In this document: positions 8,560 to 17,045 of the stretch, piece after piece
How positions within the stretch are numbered: position 1 is the stretch's first letter
Layout: every line of letters starts with the position of its first letter
Source of the DNA: Hymenobacter gummosus
GTDB lineage: Bacteria; Bacteroidota; Bacteroidia; Cytophagales; Hymenobacteraceae
DNA length: 64,000 nt
Assembly: GCF_003970915.1 (NCBI RefSeq)
Contig: NZ_RXOF01000009.1
Coordinates: 62,001-126,000 of the forward strand
Reading direction: 5' to 3'
Notes under the pieces: model-generated
What the model was told of the DNA's origin: nothing
The model's input: only the letters and a program-made list of their open reading frames with translations
The model's database searches: none
Made by a program: the position numbers and the translations under genes

Positions 8560-8694
8560 AGGGCGGTAACACAGGCTGACAACGCCTCAACATACGCAGC
8601 CGGAGCGAATTGGCAACCCAAACCCGGCCGGTGGAGTACACCTTTTCAAAACGACCTTCCTCCTCCCAAGAACCCAAACACCGCTCTTACTCCC

Positions 8695-9291
8695 ATGTCT
8701 ATCGACCCCAAAAACCGTCCCGTGCGGGAAATTCCCAACGATACGACCGACGAAGAACTGCGGGCTGGCCACATCATCCCCGGGGCCGATCCGCCCAAAA
8801 ATGAAGATGCCCGCGGCGGCTTCGGCAACCGCGACGGTAAGCAGGGCTTCGGCACCGACTCCTCCGACGGTATTTCGGCCGTTTCGGTAAACGAAGACGC
8901 CGACAAGCCCGGCCACCCCGCCGACAACATGCGCGGCGACGATGAAGGCCGCCCCGTGGTGCCCAACGAGGACATGCCGACCCCCGACGTGCTCGATACG
9001 CGCCGCCTGCCCGACGCCATCGACGAAATCGAGGGCGACTCGCGCCGCGCCCGCAACGCCGGCGAAGACCTCACCGACGAGGACGACCTCGATGCGGTGG
9101 ACCGCCGCAACAGCTTCGGCGACGACGAAGACGATGCCGGCTCGGGCCGTAGCGGCGCCGACCGGGGCCGTAGTGCCTCCGCCGGCGGCGCCATCGACTA
9201 CAACTCCAAGGCCTCCGACGCCCGCCCCGATACCAACGCCGACCTTACCGACCCCGATGCCCAGGAATCGGGCATTGCCAAAGGCTTCTAG
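8695..9291 (+). CDS. Acidic, probably disordered protein of unknown function
   Basis: 198 residues, very rich in Asp, Glu, Gly, Arg and Pro with almost no hydrophobic clusters, no Cys and no Trp; it should be largely unfolded and soluble. ATG 8695 chosen because composition changes abruptly there. The next gene, 53 nt downstream, encodes another small hydrophilic protein of similar character and then a terminator, so the two probably form an operon. Such Hymenobacter-type proteins may be stress or desiccation factors, but this is a guess from composition only. Confidence 0.6.
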   Translation: MSIDPKNRPVREIPNDTTDEELRAGHIIPGADPPKNEDARGGFGNRDGKQGFGTDSSDGISAVSVNEDADKPGHPADNMRGDDEGRPVVPNEDMPTPDVLDTRRLPDAIDEIEGDSRRARNAGEDLTDEDDLDAVDRRNSFGDDEDDAGSGRSGADRGRSASAGGAIDYNSKASDARPDTNADLTDPDAQESGIAKGF

Positions 9292-9344
9292 CCCCGGCTC
9301 GAAGCGGCTGGCTATTTACCACAACCACCCAAAACACCACTGCC

Positions 9345-9569
9345 ATGCCTTACAAAAGCAATAATACCAACCACCAGTCCAAGGAAAACAAAGGCGGCCC
9401 CGCCGCCGCCGAGCAGCCCCGCGCTGCCGGCCAGCTGCCCGTAAACGACCGGGATGAGCAAACCGAGGACCGCCTCGAACAGGAAGCCCAGGACGCGCCC
9501 CAGCGCCACCCCAACCGCAACCTCGACAAGCCCGAGCTGGACAAGCCTAGCTACGGCGGCGGCCACTAA
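9345..9569 (+). CDS. Small hydrophilic protein of unknown function
   Basis: 74 residues, rich in Asn, Gln, Asp, Lys and Pro, ending in Tyr-Gly-Gly-Gly-His. No hydrophobic core, so intrinsically disordered. It follows the acidic protein by 53 nt and is closed by a strong terminator 14 nt after the stop. The ordinary start, stop and terminator context argue that it is real. Confidence 0.6.
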   Translation: MPYKSNNTNHQSKENKGGPAAAEQPRAAGQLPVNDRDEQTEDRLEQEAQDAPQRHPNRNLDKPELDKPSYGGGH

Positions 9570-9583
9570 TCGGCCCGATAATC

Positions 9584-9618
9584 AAAAAAGCACCGCCCAG
9601 ACTAGGCGGTGCTTTTTT
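9584..9618 (+). terminator. Rho-independent terminator
   Basis: 14-bp perfect stem including A6/T6 ends (9584-9597 with 9605-9618), 7-nt loop. It ends the two-gene acidic/hydrophilic unit. Confidence 0.9.
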
Positions 9619-9756
9619 GTTGTGGGCGGTTTGATAGAAAGCGAAAAGCTCATCACGTCGAGCCCCACGAGCACTGATGTGCCGGCGTAACCGTCCACAA
9701 CCGGAGGAGAGCGAAGCTAAAATCCGTGTCATCCTAAAAATCCGTCCCAATCCGTG

Positions 9757-10455
9757 ATGCGTTACGCCACCACCGACCTCCACGGCTGCCTGCACTCCTT
9801 TCGCCAGCTGGTGGAAGACAAGCTCAAGCTCGGCCGCACCGACACCCTTTACCTGCTCGGTGACTACGTCAACAAAGGCCCCGACACCCGCGGCGTGCTC
9901 GACTACATCATGCGCCTGCAGGCCGAGGGCTACCAGCTGCACTGCCTGCTCGGCAACCACGATTTGGAGCTGCTGGAAGCCGCCCGCGGCCAGCGCCCCC
10001 TGGCCAGCTGGACTTCCGCCGCCGACCACAATATGACGCTGGGCAGCTTTGGAGTAACGCGCACCGAGGATATTCCCGAGGTCTATTTGCGCTGGCTCGA
10101 AGGCCTGCCCCTGTCAGTGGAACTGGCGGACTTTGTACTCGTCCACGCCGGGTTTGATTTCCGGCTGCCGCCCGACGAAATGCGCCAGCACCGGCATTCC
10201 ATGCTCAACATCAAGGACTTCACCTTCGATGCTTCGCGCCTGCACGGCAAGCGCCTGTTGCACGGCCATAACCCCAAGCCCGTGGAGCACCTGCGCCAGC
10301 AGCTGGAGCAGCGCAGCGGGGCCGTCGATTTGGACACTGGCTGCGTGTACCGCCACAACCCCGAGCTACGCCACCTAGCCGCCCTGAACCTGGATACCTG
10401 GGAACTAACCCTACAGGAAAACATCGAACCGGGCTATCCTATTGGCAAACGCTAG
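9757..10455 (+). CDS. Metallophosphoesterase (Ser/Thr phosphatase or Ap4A hydrolase-like)
   Basis: 232 residues. The calcineurin-like metal motifs are in order: 'DLHG' (Asp7, His9), 'GDYVNKGPDTRGV' (Asp36), 'GNHD' (Asn68, His69), 'HAGFDF' and 'HGHNP'. The arrangement matches the PrpA/ApaH-type branch that removes phosphate from proteins or cleaves dinucleoside polyphosphates. ATG 9757 preferred over GTG 9754. Substrate unresolved. Confidence 0.88.
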   Translation: MRYATTDLHGCLHSFRQLVEDKLKLGRTDTLYLLGDYVNKGPDTRGVLDYIMRLQAEGYQLHCLLGNHDLELLEAARGQRPLASWTSAADHNMTLGSFGVTRTEDIPEVYLRWLEGLPLSVELADFVLVHAGFDFRLPPDEMRQHRHSMLNIKDFTFDASRLHGKRLLHGHNPKPVEHLRQQLEQRSGAVDLDTGCVYRHNPELRHLAALNLDTWELTLQENIEPGYPIGKR

Positions 10456-10964
10456 AGCAGGATATGATTATTCAACGGTGCCATCGGTCGGTTTTTGTGA
10501 TATGCTAAGCCTTGATGCAAAATACAAATTGCTTACAAATGGAATAGTTATATTATTATAATGTTGCTACATGTATCATGTGTTCTTGATATGAGCCAAA
10601 TTAATTTAAAAGCCTTTTGTGACTTTTTATGTTGTAAGTATTTGAAATAAAGTATTTTAGTGATGATTTAAAAAGACTTTGTTTGCTTGATAATACAAAA
10701 CAGTTAAAAAAATAGAGGTCTGCGGTAGGATTCCCAAAATGGTCCTTTATATTTGGTTAGTGACATTGGCTGTCATGTGAGCGTGGCAGCGGCTTAATGT
10801 CATTTTTTTGATTCCTGCCTATGGCTGACTGACTACTTCTCCCCTGCTTTTCCTGGTAATCAAGCCCCTGTTAGCTGCTTGATTGAGCCGTTTTCAGCGC
10901 CTTTGGGCGGGCTGACGGCCACTCCCTTGCCCTGATTGACCCTAGCCTGCTGCCTTTCTGCGCC
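10456..10964. other. AT-rich gene-free interval
   Basis: 509 bases without a convincing gene. The part from about 10460 to 10760 is strikingly AT-rich compared with both flanks. A TTTG at 10616-10619 followed 19 nt later by TATTTG (10639-10644) resembles a promoter but does not fit the spacing inside TAnnTTTG. A weak inverted pair 'caagc...gcttg' lies near 10861-10884. It may carry the regulation of the downstream T9SS protein, or be acquired DNA. Confidence 0.5.
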
Positions 10965-13517
10965 ATGAAACAAACTTTACTTTCCCCGAATTCAACCCCT
11001 GCCGAGCGGCCGATTTCGGTCACGCGGCGCCAGGCTTCCTTGGCCATGTGGCTGCTGCTGCTCTCGGCCCTCACCCTGCTGCTGGTGCAGCGCGCCCAGG
11101 CTCAGGCCCCGGTGGTGCTGCGCGTGGGCGCCGGCGGCTCCTACGCCACATTGACGCTGGCCCTGAACGCGGTGCCGGCTACCCTGAACGCGCCCTACGA
11201 GCTGCACCTCACCAGCGGCAGCACCTTTGAGGAAGACGTCCTGATTACGCGCCTGGCTAGCGCCGCCAACCCACTCACCATCAGGCCCGAAGCCGGCGCC
11301 ACCGGCATTGTCATCCGCGGCACCGTCACCTTTGGGGGCGGGGCACGCTACGTAACGCTGAGCGGGCACAACGGCAACGCTTCCCGGCAACTGACGGTGC
11401 AGCAGGCCAGCACGGCCCAGCCCGCCGTGGCCCTCACCGACGACGCCCACCACATCACCGTCCGCGACGCCCGCCTGCTCGGAAACAACGCCTCGCTCAG
11501 CGGCGGGGTGGTGGAACTCGACGGCGGCGCGCTAACGGGCAACGACGACAATACGCTGATGGGCAACTTTATCGGCAATGCCAGCGGCGGGCAGCTGCCG
11601 GCCAACTTGGTGTACGCCGCGCCCGGCAACGGCGCCGCGGCCAACGACCGGGTGGCCGTGGCCGGCAACGAGCTGGTGAACTATGCCCAGTGCGGCGTGA
11701 AGGTGAGCAGCGGCAACGGCGACGGGTGGCTGATTCGCGACAACAGCTTCTACTATGCCCTCGGCACCGCCCCCACCACGGCCCAGACGGCCATCAGCTT
11801 CCTGCCCGGCGCCGCTTCCGACAACAACTCGGTCAGCGGCAATTATATCGGCGGGACGGCCCCGCTGGCGGGGGGCGCTACCTGGGTAAATGCCGGCGCC
11901 CAGGACTTTAAGGGCATCGAGGTGAGCTGCGGCACGGCCAGCGGCTCGGCGGCCAACGTGGTGGAAAACAACGTGGTGCGCAACATCAGTCTCTCGCAGC
12001 CCAGCAACCAGGCTTTCCAGGCCCTGCTGATGACCAGCGGCCGCAGCGAGCTGACGGCCAACAGCATCACCGGCGTGACCAACAACGGCACCGACGGCGT
12101 CAACGCGCTGGTGTCGCAGGCGCAGACGGTGCTCAGCAGCTTCACGGTGGCGCCCGGGCAGGTCATGTCGATTCAGAGCGGGCAGACGGTGGTGACGGGC
12201 AACCTCACCATTCAGGGCACGCTCAACCACACCGGCGGCGACATTGTGGTCAACGGCGACTTTACCAATACCGGCGCCTTCGCCCAAACGCTGGGCAACC
12301 TGGAGGTGAAGGGCAACATGAACAACACCGGCGTGTTCAGCTGCACCACCGGCGGCGTGCTGCTGACGGGCACCGGGCCGCAGCTGGTCAGCGGCGGGCT
12401 GTACTACAACCTGGAAGTGCGCGGCGCGGGCGTGAAAACCCTGGCCGACGACCTTATCCTGGCCAACAACCTGGTGATGAACGGCGGCATTCTGGACACC
12501 GGCCCTCTGAACAAAATCCGCCTCAACGCCGACGCCCTGCTGACGGAAACGGCCGCCAGCTACGTGCTGGGCCGGGTGGAAGCCCGCCGCACGCCCCGGG
12601 CCGGCACGCCCGAAATCTTCGGCAATGTGGGCCTGACGCTGACCCCGGCCGCCGGCTCCCTGCTGCCGGGCCCGACCACGGTAATACGCACCACCGGCAC
12701 GGCCGCCACCATCAACGGCACGCCGGCCATCAAACGCTACTTCGACATCACGGCGCCGGTGACCAGCGGGCTGAACGTGGACATGCGCCTGGACTACCTA
12801 GCCGGGGAGCTGAACGGTCTGGCCGCCGCCGATTTGCGCTTCTTTAAATCCGCGGACAACGGCAGCACCTGGCAGCCGCGCGGGGTGAGCAGCGCCGGCA
12901 GCGGCTTCGCGGTGCTGACGGGCGTCGACGGCTTCTCGCGCTGGACCCTGGGCGAGCTGAACGCTCCGCTGCCGGTGGGCCTGACGGCCTTTCGGGCCCA
13001 GCGCCAGCAGCAAACGGCGGTGCTGACCTGGACCACGGCCCAGGAGCAGAACAACCATGGCTTCGCGGTGGAAGTATCGGCCGACGGGCGCAGCTTCCGG
13101 CCGCTGGCTTTCGTGAGCAGCGCGGCGGGCCAGTCGACGGCGGCCCGCAACTACCGCTACGTGGACGCGGAGAGCGGCAAGCAGGGCCTGCGTTACTACC
13201 GTCTGCGCCAAGTAGACCTCGACGGCAAGGAAACCTACTACGGCCCGCGCACGGTGAGCTTCGACAGCCGCCCCTCGCTGGCGGCCTTCCCCACGGCCTT
13301 CGACCAGAGCTTCGAGGTGGAGCTGGTGGCCCCGGGCACCGGCAACGCCGTGCTGACGCTGACCGACGCGCTGGGCCGCGTGGTGTGGACGCAGCAGCAG
13401 GAAGTAATGGCTGGTCCGGCCCGTCTGCGGGTGGCCCCGCAGTGCCCGGCCGGCAATTACCTGCTCACCGCCTCGGTGGATGGGCAGCGCTACCAGCAGC
13501 GCGTGGTGCGCAAATAG
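10965..13517 (+). CDS. Secreted beta-helix protein with T9SS C-terminal sorting domain
   Basis: 850 residues. The signal peptide is atypically long: a basic 30-residue n-region, then a hydrophobic run (28-42) ending in 'AQAQA'. Residues 50-400 form parallel beta-helix repeats with many Asn/Gly/Asp turns ('DNNSVSGNYIGG', 'ANVVENNVVRNIS'), as in polysaccharide-binding or -cleaving proteins; a second strand-rich region (400-560) repeats 'G(N/D)..NTG'. From about 665 comes the 'LPVGLTAFRAQRQQQTAVLTW' module typical of Bacteroidetes surface proteins, then a T9SS type A domain ending in 'YQQRVVRK'. It is exported to the cell surface or medium by gliding-type secretion. No catalytic residues can be named. 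Confidence 0.85.
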   Translation: MKQTLLSPNSTPAERPISVTRRQASLAMWLLLLSALTLLLVQRAQAQAPVVLRVGAGGSYATLTLALNAVPATLNAPYELHLTSGSTFEEDVLITRLASAANPLTIRPEAGATGIVIRGTVTFGGGARYVTLSGHNGNASRQLTVQQASTAQPAVALTDDAHHITVRDARLLGNNASLSGGVVELDGGALTGNDDNTLMGNFIGNASGGQLPANLVYAAPGNGAAANDRVAVAGNELVNYAQCGVKVSSGNGDGWLIRDNSFYYALGTAPTTAQTAISFLPGAASDNNSVSGNYIGGTAPLAGGATWVNAGAQDFKGIEVSCGTASGSAANVVENNVVRNISLSQPSNQAFQALLMTSGRSELTANSITGVTNNGTDGVNALVSQAQTVLSSFTVAPGQVMSIQSGQTVVTGNLTIQGTLNHTGGDIVVNGDFTNTGAFAQTLGNLEVKGNMNNTGVFSCTTGGVLLTGTGPQLVSGGLYYNLEVRGAGVKTLADDLILANNLVMNGGILDTGPLNKIRLNADALLTETAASYVLGRVEARRTPRAGTPEIFGNVGLTLTPAAGSLLPGPTTVIRTTGTAATINGTPAIKRYFDITAPVTSGLNVDMRLDYLAGELNGLAAADLRFFKSADNGSTWQPRGVSSAGSGFAVLTGVDGFSRWTLGELNAPLPVGLTAFRAQRQQQTAVLTWTTAQEQNNHGFAVEVSADGRSFRPLAFVSSAAGQSTAARNYRYVDAESGKQGLRYYRLRQVDLDGKETYYGPRTVSFDSRPSLAAFPTAFDQSFEVELVAPGTGNAVLTLTDALGRVVWTQQQEVMAGPARLRVAPQCPAGNYLLTASVDGQRYQQRVVRK

Positions 13518-13624
13518 TCTGAATGGCCGGTATGCGGCCCGCTTGCGGGCCACGGTTAGGGAAAACAGTCGACCAGCAGCGGCCCATACCGGTCATTTAC
13601 AGCTTTCAGGGTTGGTTGGAAGGG

Positions 13625-13661
13625 AAACCCGTCCGGGGCATCTGCCGCTCCGGACGGGTTT
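13625..13661 (+). terminator. Rho-independent-type terminator
   Basis: 12-bp perfect stem (13625-13636 with 13650-13661), 13-nt loop, followed by a T-rich tail. It lies downstream of the T9SS beta-helix gene. Confidence 0.8.
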
Positions 13662-13690
13662 GTTGTTTTGGGAGTATCGACCAAGGCGTG

Positions 13691-13921
13691 CTGCCGGGCA
13701 TCAACCCTCATCTGCTCACCATCAAACCATATCTGCCGTGCATCAAACGCGCGCTGCCCAGTGCTTAGACCGCGCTGCCGGGCATCAAACCACACCTGCC
13801 TACCTGCAAATCGGAGCTGCCCGTTGTTTAGAAGCTGCTGCCGTGCTATAACTAGACACTGACCACTTGTTAGCTTACACTGACCAGCAATAATTTGATG
13901 CTGACGTGCCCTTCGCGGATG
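13691..13921. repeat. Degenerate tandem array, exact 21-bp period, 11 units
   Basis: CTG recurs at 13691, 13712, 13733, 13754, 13775, 13796, 13817, 13838, 13859, 13880 and 13901: eleven units each exactly 21 bp, with no insertion or deletion. Five units carry 'ctgcc...gcatcaaac' or close variants; units 4, 7 and 9 carry a second type with 'g(c/t)ttaga/ttagc'. Read on the minus strand the array is open and gives heptads ending in Gln, several of the form x-x-Phe-Asp-Ala-Arg-Gln. The sequence of units has diverged far more than their spacing. Confidence 0.8.
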
Positions 13922-13965
13922 CCGACGAGTGGTATTGAGGTGTGGAGTAGCACCAAAGCAACGAC

Positions 13966-13985
13966 GCCCGCGCTGTGGCGCGGGC
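13966..13985. terminator. GC-rich hairpin
   Basis: 8-bp perfect stem (13966-13973 with 13978-13985), 4-nt loop, no T run. It lies 36 nt beyond the stop of the minus-strand sigma/TPR gene and may be that gene's 3' hairpin. Confidence 0.45.
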
Positions 13986-14021
13986 CTACGGGCACAGGTT
14001 CAGCAGCTGCCCCCTGTAGGA

Positions 14022-15311
14022 TCAGCGTAGGCCGTTGCTTTGCAGGGCGCGCTGGGCGGTGGCGCGGTGGGGGTTGCCGGCGTCCTGGGCAGCTTGCTGC
14101 AGGGTAGTGCGGGCTTCTTTCAGCTTGTCCTGCTGCCAGTAGGTGAGGCCGAGGAAGAAGCGGGCCCGGCCGGCCAGCTCGGAGTCGGGCAGGCGGCTGA
14201 CGCGCTCAAAGTAGCTTTCGGCGTACTCGGGCTTTTCCTGGCGTAGCAGGATGAGGCCGTTGTAGTACAGGAACGTGTCCTGGCCGAGGGCGGTGGTGGG
14301 CAGGCGGCGCAGGGTGTGCAGGGCGGCGGGGTAGCTGCCCTGGCGGTACAGGTTCATGCTCTGGGTGAGCAGGGGGCGGCCGTCGGTGACGTTGGTGGGC
14401 AGGCCGGGGTCATTCACGTCGTAGTCGCGCCAGGCGCGCTCGGGGGCGGGGCGCTTCGGCCAGAATACCACCAGGGCCGCAATCAGCAAAGCCAGCAACC
14501 CGGCCCCGATAAGGCCGAAACGTATCTGCCGCTGCCGCACGCGCTGCCGGATGCGCTGCATGGCGGCCGTGCGCTGGGCCACGCGCCGGTCTAAGGACTC
14601 GAGGCGCAGGCGCAGGTTTTCGCGGCCGGCGGCCCAGCGCAGGTCGGCGGCGTACTGCTCGTAGGCCAGGCAGGCCTGCCGTAGCTCCCCGTCGACGAGC
14701 AGCTGGGCGTCGAACTCGTCCTGCTCGGCTTCGCTCATGACCGCGTCGGAGGCGCGCTCCACTTCGGGCAGGTGGGCCAGCAGCTCGGCCGTGCCGCCGG
14801 CCCCGGCGCGGTTCAGGGCCTCGTAGAGCTTGCGCAGGGCGTCGGATTTCTGGCGCCGGGCCACAGCCGCGTTGGGGTAGCCCAGCTTGCCGGCCAGCGT
14901 CTCGAAGTTGGAGCCGCGGAAGTAGAACTGGTGGAGCACCAGCTGGTTGTCGGCGGGCAGCTGCAGCAGGGTGCGCTGCACCAGCTGGCGGCGGGCGGCT
15001 TCGGGGGCGGGCAGCGGGGCCTCGTCGGGCAGGGGCGAGTTGGTGGCCCGGGCGGTGAGCTGCTGGCGGGCGGCCCCGTAGAGGTGGGCCTTCAGGTCGG
15101 CGGGCCAGCGGCCGAGGCGGCCGTCGTTGGCCTCGTCGTAAAAAGCCAGCAGCAGCTCGCGCAGCACGGCGTGGGCCTGCTCGGGCGGGGTGCCAAACTG
15201 CCGCCGCGCCCAGCGGCCGAAAACGTCGCGCTGCTGCGCGTAGAAATCGGTGAGGGGCGTCAGCACGCCGGTGCGCAGGCGGGCCAGTTGTTCCGACAGG
15301 TGGTTACTCAC
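14022..15311 (-). CDS. Sigma-70-like domain fused to membrane-anchored TPR protein
   Basis: 429 residues from GTG 15311 (TTG 15338 is an alternative). Residues 15-85 resemble sigma-70 region 2 ('VFGRWARRQFGTPPEQAHAV', 'DLKAHLYGAARQQL'); 108-165 resemble region 4, with a helix-turn-helix ('FETLAGKLGYPNAAVARRQK'). A second part begins at Met192 ('MSEAEQDEFDAQLLVDGEL'), looks like the start of an anti-sigma protein, has one membrane helix (265-284), and ends in TPR-like repeats (310-429) that should face the periplasm. In related genomes an ECF sigma factor and a TPR anti-sigma-like protein are usually separate neighbouring genes; here one frame covers both with no stop. The ATG of Met192 (14738) could still allow separate translation. 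Confidence 0.75.
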   Translation of the reverse strand: MSNHLSEQLARLRTGVLTPLTDFYAQQRDVFGRWARRQFGTPPEQAHAVLRELLLAFYDEANDGRLGRWPADLKAHLYGAARQQLTARATNSPLPDEAPLPAPEAARRQLVQRTLLQLPADNQLVLHQFYFRGSNFETLAGKLGYPNAAVARRQKSDALRKLYEALNRAGAGGTAELLAHLPEVERASDAVMSEAEQDEFDAQLLVDGELRQACLAYEQYAADLRWAAGRENLRLRLESLDRRVAQRTAAMQRIRQRVRQRQIRFGLIGAGLLALLIAALVVFWPKRPAPERAWRDYDVNDPGLPTNVTDGRPLLTQSMNLYRQGSYPAALHTLRRLPTTALGQDTFLYYNGLILLRQEKPEYAESYFERVSRLPDSELAGRARFFLGLTYWQQDKLKEARTTLQQAAQDAGNPHRATAQRALQSNGLR

Positions 15312-15573
15312 GGCGGGAGGCAGAGAAGCAATGAACAATTATCAATGAGCAGCCGCGGGAAGGCGTAGCCAATGAACAAGGCTCATTGCCAGCCCGGGAT
15401 GCGGCGGGTCCGGCGTCATAACGGCGCGGACGGGCTTACGGTTAGCCGGTAAGGTACAAAGTCGGCCGCAGGCTTCGGTTTCCAGCGCGTCAGGCAAAGC
15501 GCGAAGTCGAGACATGACGGCCTGCGTTTGGCTTTCCTCTTTATTCCTTCTTCCTTCCTCATTCCCCGCTGCC

Positions 15574-15581
15574 TACCTTTG
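15574..15581 (+). promoter_or_regulatory. -7 element (TACCTTTG) of glyA
   Basis: Perfect TAnnTTTG match ending 4 nt before the glyA ATG at 15586; a short or absent leader is implied. Confidence 0.5.
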
Positions 15582-15585
15582 GCGC

Positions 15586-16881
15586 ATGGAAACCACGACC
15601 CGTACCCTCGCCCCCGACACCGTTGTGTTTGACCTGATCCGCCAGGAGAAGGAACGTCAGACCCACGGCCTGGAACTCATTGCTTCGGAAAACTTTGTGT
15701 CGGAGCAGGTGATGCAGGCGCAGGGCTCCATCCTGACCAATAAATACGCCGAGGGCCTGCCCGGCAAGCGCTACTACGGCGGCTGCGAAATCGTCGACCA
15801 GATCGAGCAGCTGGCCATCGACCGGGTGAAGGAGCTGTTTGGCGTGGAGTGGGCCAACGTGCAGCCGCACTCCGGCGCCCAGGCCAACGCGGCCGTGATG
15901 CTGGGCATCATCAAGCCCGGCGACAAAATCCTCGGCTTCGACCTGAGCCACGGCGGCCACCTCACGCACGGCTCCCCGGTGAACTTCTCGGGCAAGCTGT
16001 ACGTGCCCTCGTTCTACGGCGTGGAGCGCGAAACCGGCCTCATCGACTGGGAGAAGGTGAAGGAAACCGCCCGCCGCGAGCAGCCCAAGCTCATCATCTG
16101 CGGCGCCTCGGCCTACTCCCGCGACTGGAACTACCAAGCCCTGCGCGAAGCCGCCGACGAGGTGGGCGCCCTGCTGCTGGCCGACATTTCGCACCCGGCT
16201 GGCCTCATTGCCAAGGGCCTGCTCAACAACCCGTTTGAGCACTGCCACATCGTGACGACGACCACCCACAAAACCCTGCGCGGCCCCCGCGGCGGCCTCA
16301 TCATGCTGGGCCGCGACTTCGACAACCCGCTGGGCCTGAAAACGCCCAAGGGCGAAATCCGGCCGATGTCGTCGGTGCTCGACGGGGCGGTGTTCCCCGG
16401 CACCCAGGGCGGGCCGCTGGAGCACGTCATCGGCGCCAAGGCCGTGGCCTTCGGCGAGGCGCTGACCGACAACTACGCCGAGTACACCCGCCAGATCATC
16501 AAGAACGCCCAGGCGCTGGCCAAGGGCTTCGTGGACCGCGGCTACCAGATCATTTCGGGCGGCACCGACAACCACCTGATGCTCATCGACCTGCGCAGCA
16601 AAGGGCTGACCGGCAAGCTGGCCGAAAACACCCTCATCAAGGCCGACATCACCATCAACAAGAACATGGTGCCCTTCGACGACAAGTCGCCTTTCGTCAC
16701 CTCGGGCATGCGCATCGGCTCGGCCGCCGTGACGACCCGCGGCCTCAAGGAAGCCGACATGGACACGGTGGTGGACCTGATCGACCAGACCCTGATGCAC
16801 CACGACAACGACTCGCGCATCAGCGAGGTGCGCCGGCAGGTCAACGCCCTGATGAGCGAGCGGCCGTTGTTCGTGGGGTAA
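15586..16881 (+). CDS. glyA: Serine hydroxymethyltransferase
   Basis: 431 residues. PLP enzyme converting serine plus tetrahydrofolate to glycine plus 5,10-methylene-tetrahydrofolate, the main source of one-carbon units. The PLP lysine is Lys229 in '[14 protein letters not shown]'; other signatures are 'LIASENFVS', '[15 protein letters not shown]', '[10 protein letters not shown]' and '[13 protein letters not shown]'. ATG 15586 is chosen over the upstream frame because the family starts about 10 residues before the first conserved block and a -7 element lies just before it. A palindromic repeat begins at the stop codon. Confidence 0.98.
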   Translation: METTTRTLAPDTVVFDLIRQEKERQTHGLELIASENFVSEQVMQAQGSILTNKYAEGLPGKRYYGGCEIVDQIEQLAIDRVKELFGVEWANVQPHSGAQANAAVMLGIIKPGDKILGFDLSHGGHLTHGSPVNFSGKLYVPSFYGVERETGLIDWEKVKETARREQPKLIICGASAYSRDWNYQALREAADEVGALLLADISHPAGLIAKGLLNNPFEHCHIVTTTTHKTLRGPRGGLIMLGRDFDNPLGLKTPKGEIRPMSSVLDGAVFPGTQGGPLEHVIGAKAVAFGEALTDNYAEYTRQIIKNAQALAKGFVDRGYQIISGGTDNHLMLIDLRSKGLTGKLAENTLIKADITINKNMVPFDDKSPFVTSGMRIGSAAVTTRGLKEADMDTVVDLIDQTLMHHDNDSRISEVRRQVNALMSERPLFVG

Positions 16882-17036
16882 TGGCTGAATGGTTAAATGG
16901 CTAAATGATTGGTCGCTCGGGCGCTGACCAACGAAGATTTGGTCGGGCGGCAAGCTTCCGGTGAGCTTTTATCGTAAGGTTGAACCGTCGACCGGCTCCA
17001 ACCATTTAGCCATTTGACAATTTGACCATTTAACAC
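16880..17036. repeat. Stop-adjacent palindrome, 'aatggct' word family
   Basis: Begins in the TAA of glyA: left arm 'tggctgaatggttaaatggc' continuing to about 16906, right arm about 17001-17035 ('aaccatttagccatttgac' and on). The centre (16907-17000) is different sequence and includes 'accaacgaagatttggt'. Same family at 17922, 18506, 20766 and 40567. Confidence 0.8.
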
Positions 17037-17045
17037 ATCCTCCCT

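Larger units (their letters stand above)
13518..14021. other. Gene-free interval with terminator and 21-bp array
   Basis: About 500 bases between the T9SS gene and the convergent sigma/TPR gene. In order it holds a weak palindrome (ggccggtatg near 13523 and cataccggtc near 13585), a terminator (13625-13661), the 21-bp phased array (13691-13921) and a GC hairpin (13966-13985). I see no complete gene; the minus strand stays open through the array but lacks a start codon before 13795. Confidence 0.7.

Noticed and set aside
13691-13921. CRISPR array
   Set aside because: There is no alternation of an identical repeat with unique spacers; the period is 21 bp and all positions drift. No cas genes are present.
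15559-16953. Long open frame antisense to glyA (about 464 codons)
   Set aside because: It is rich in His, Val, Gly and Arg with no recognisable motif and lies fully opposite an unmistakable serine hydroxymethyltransferase; GC-rich codon use produces such shadows.
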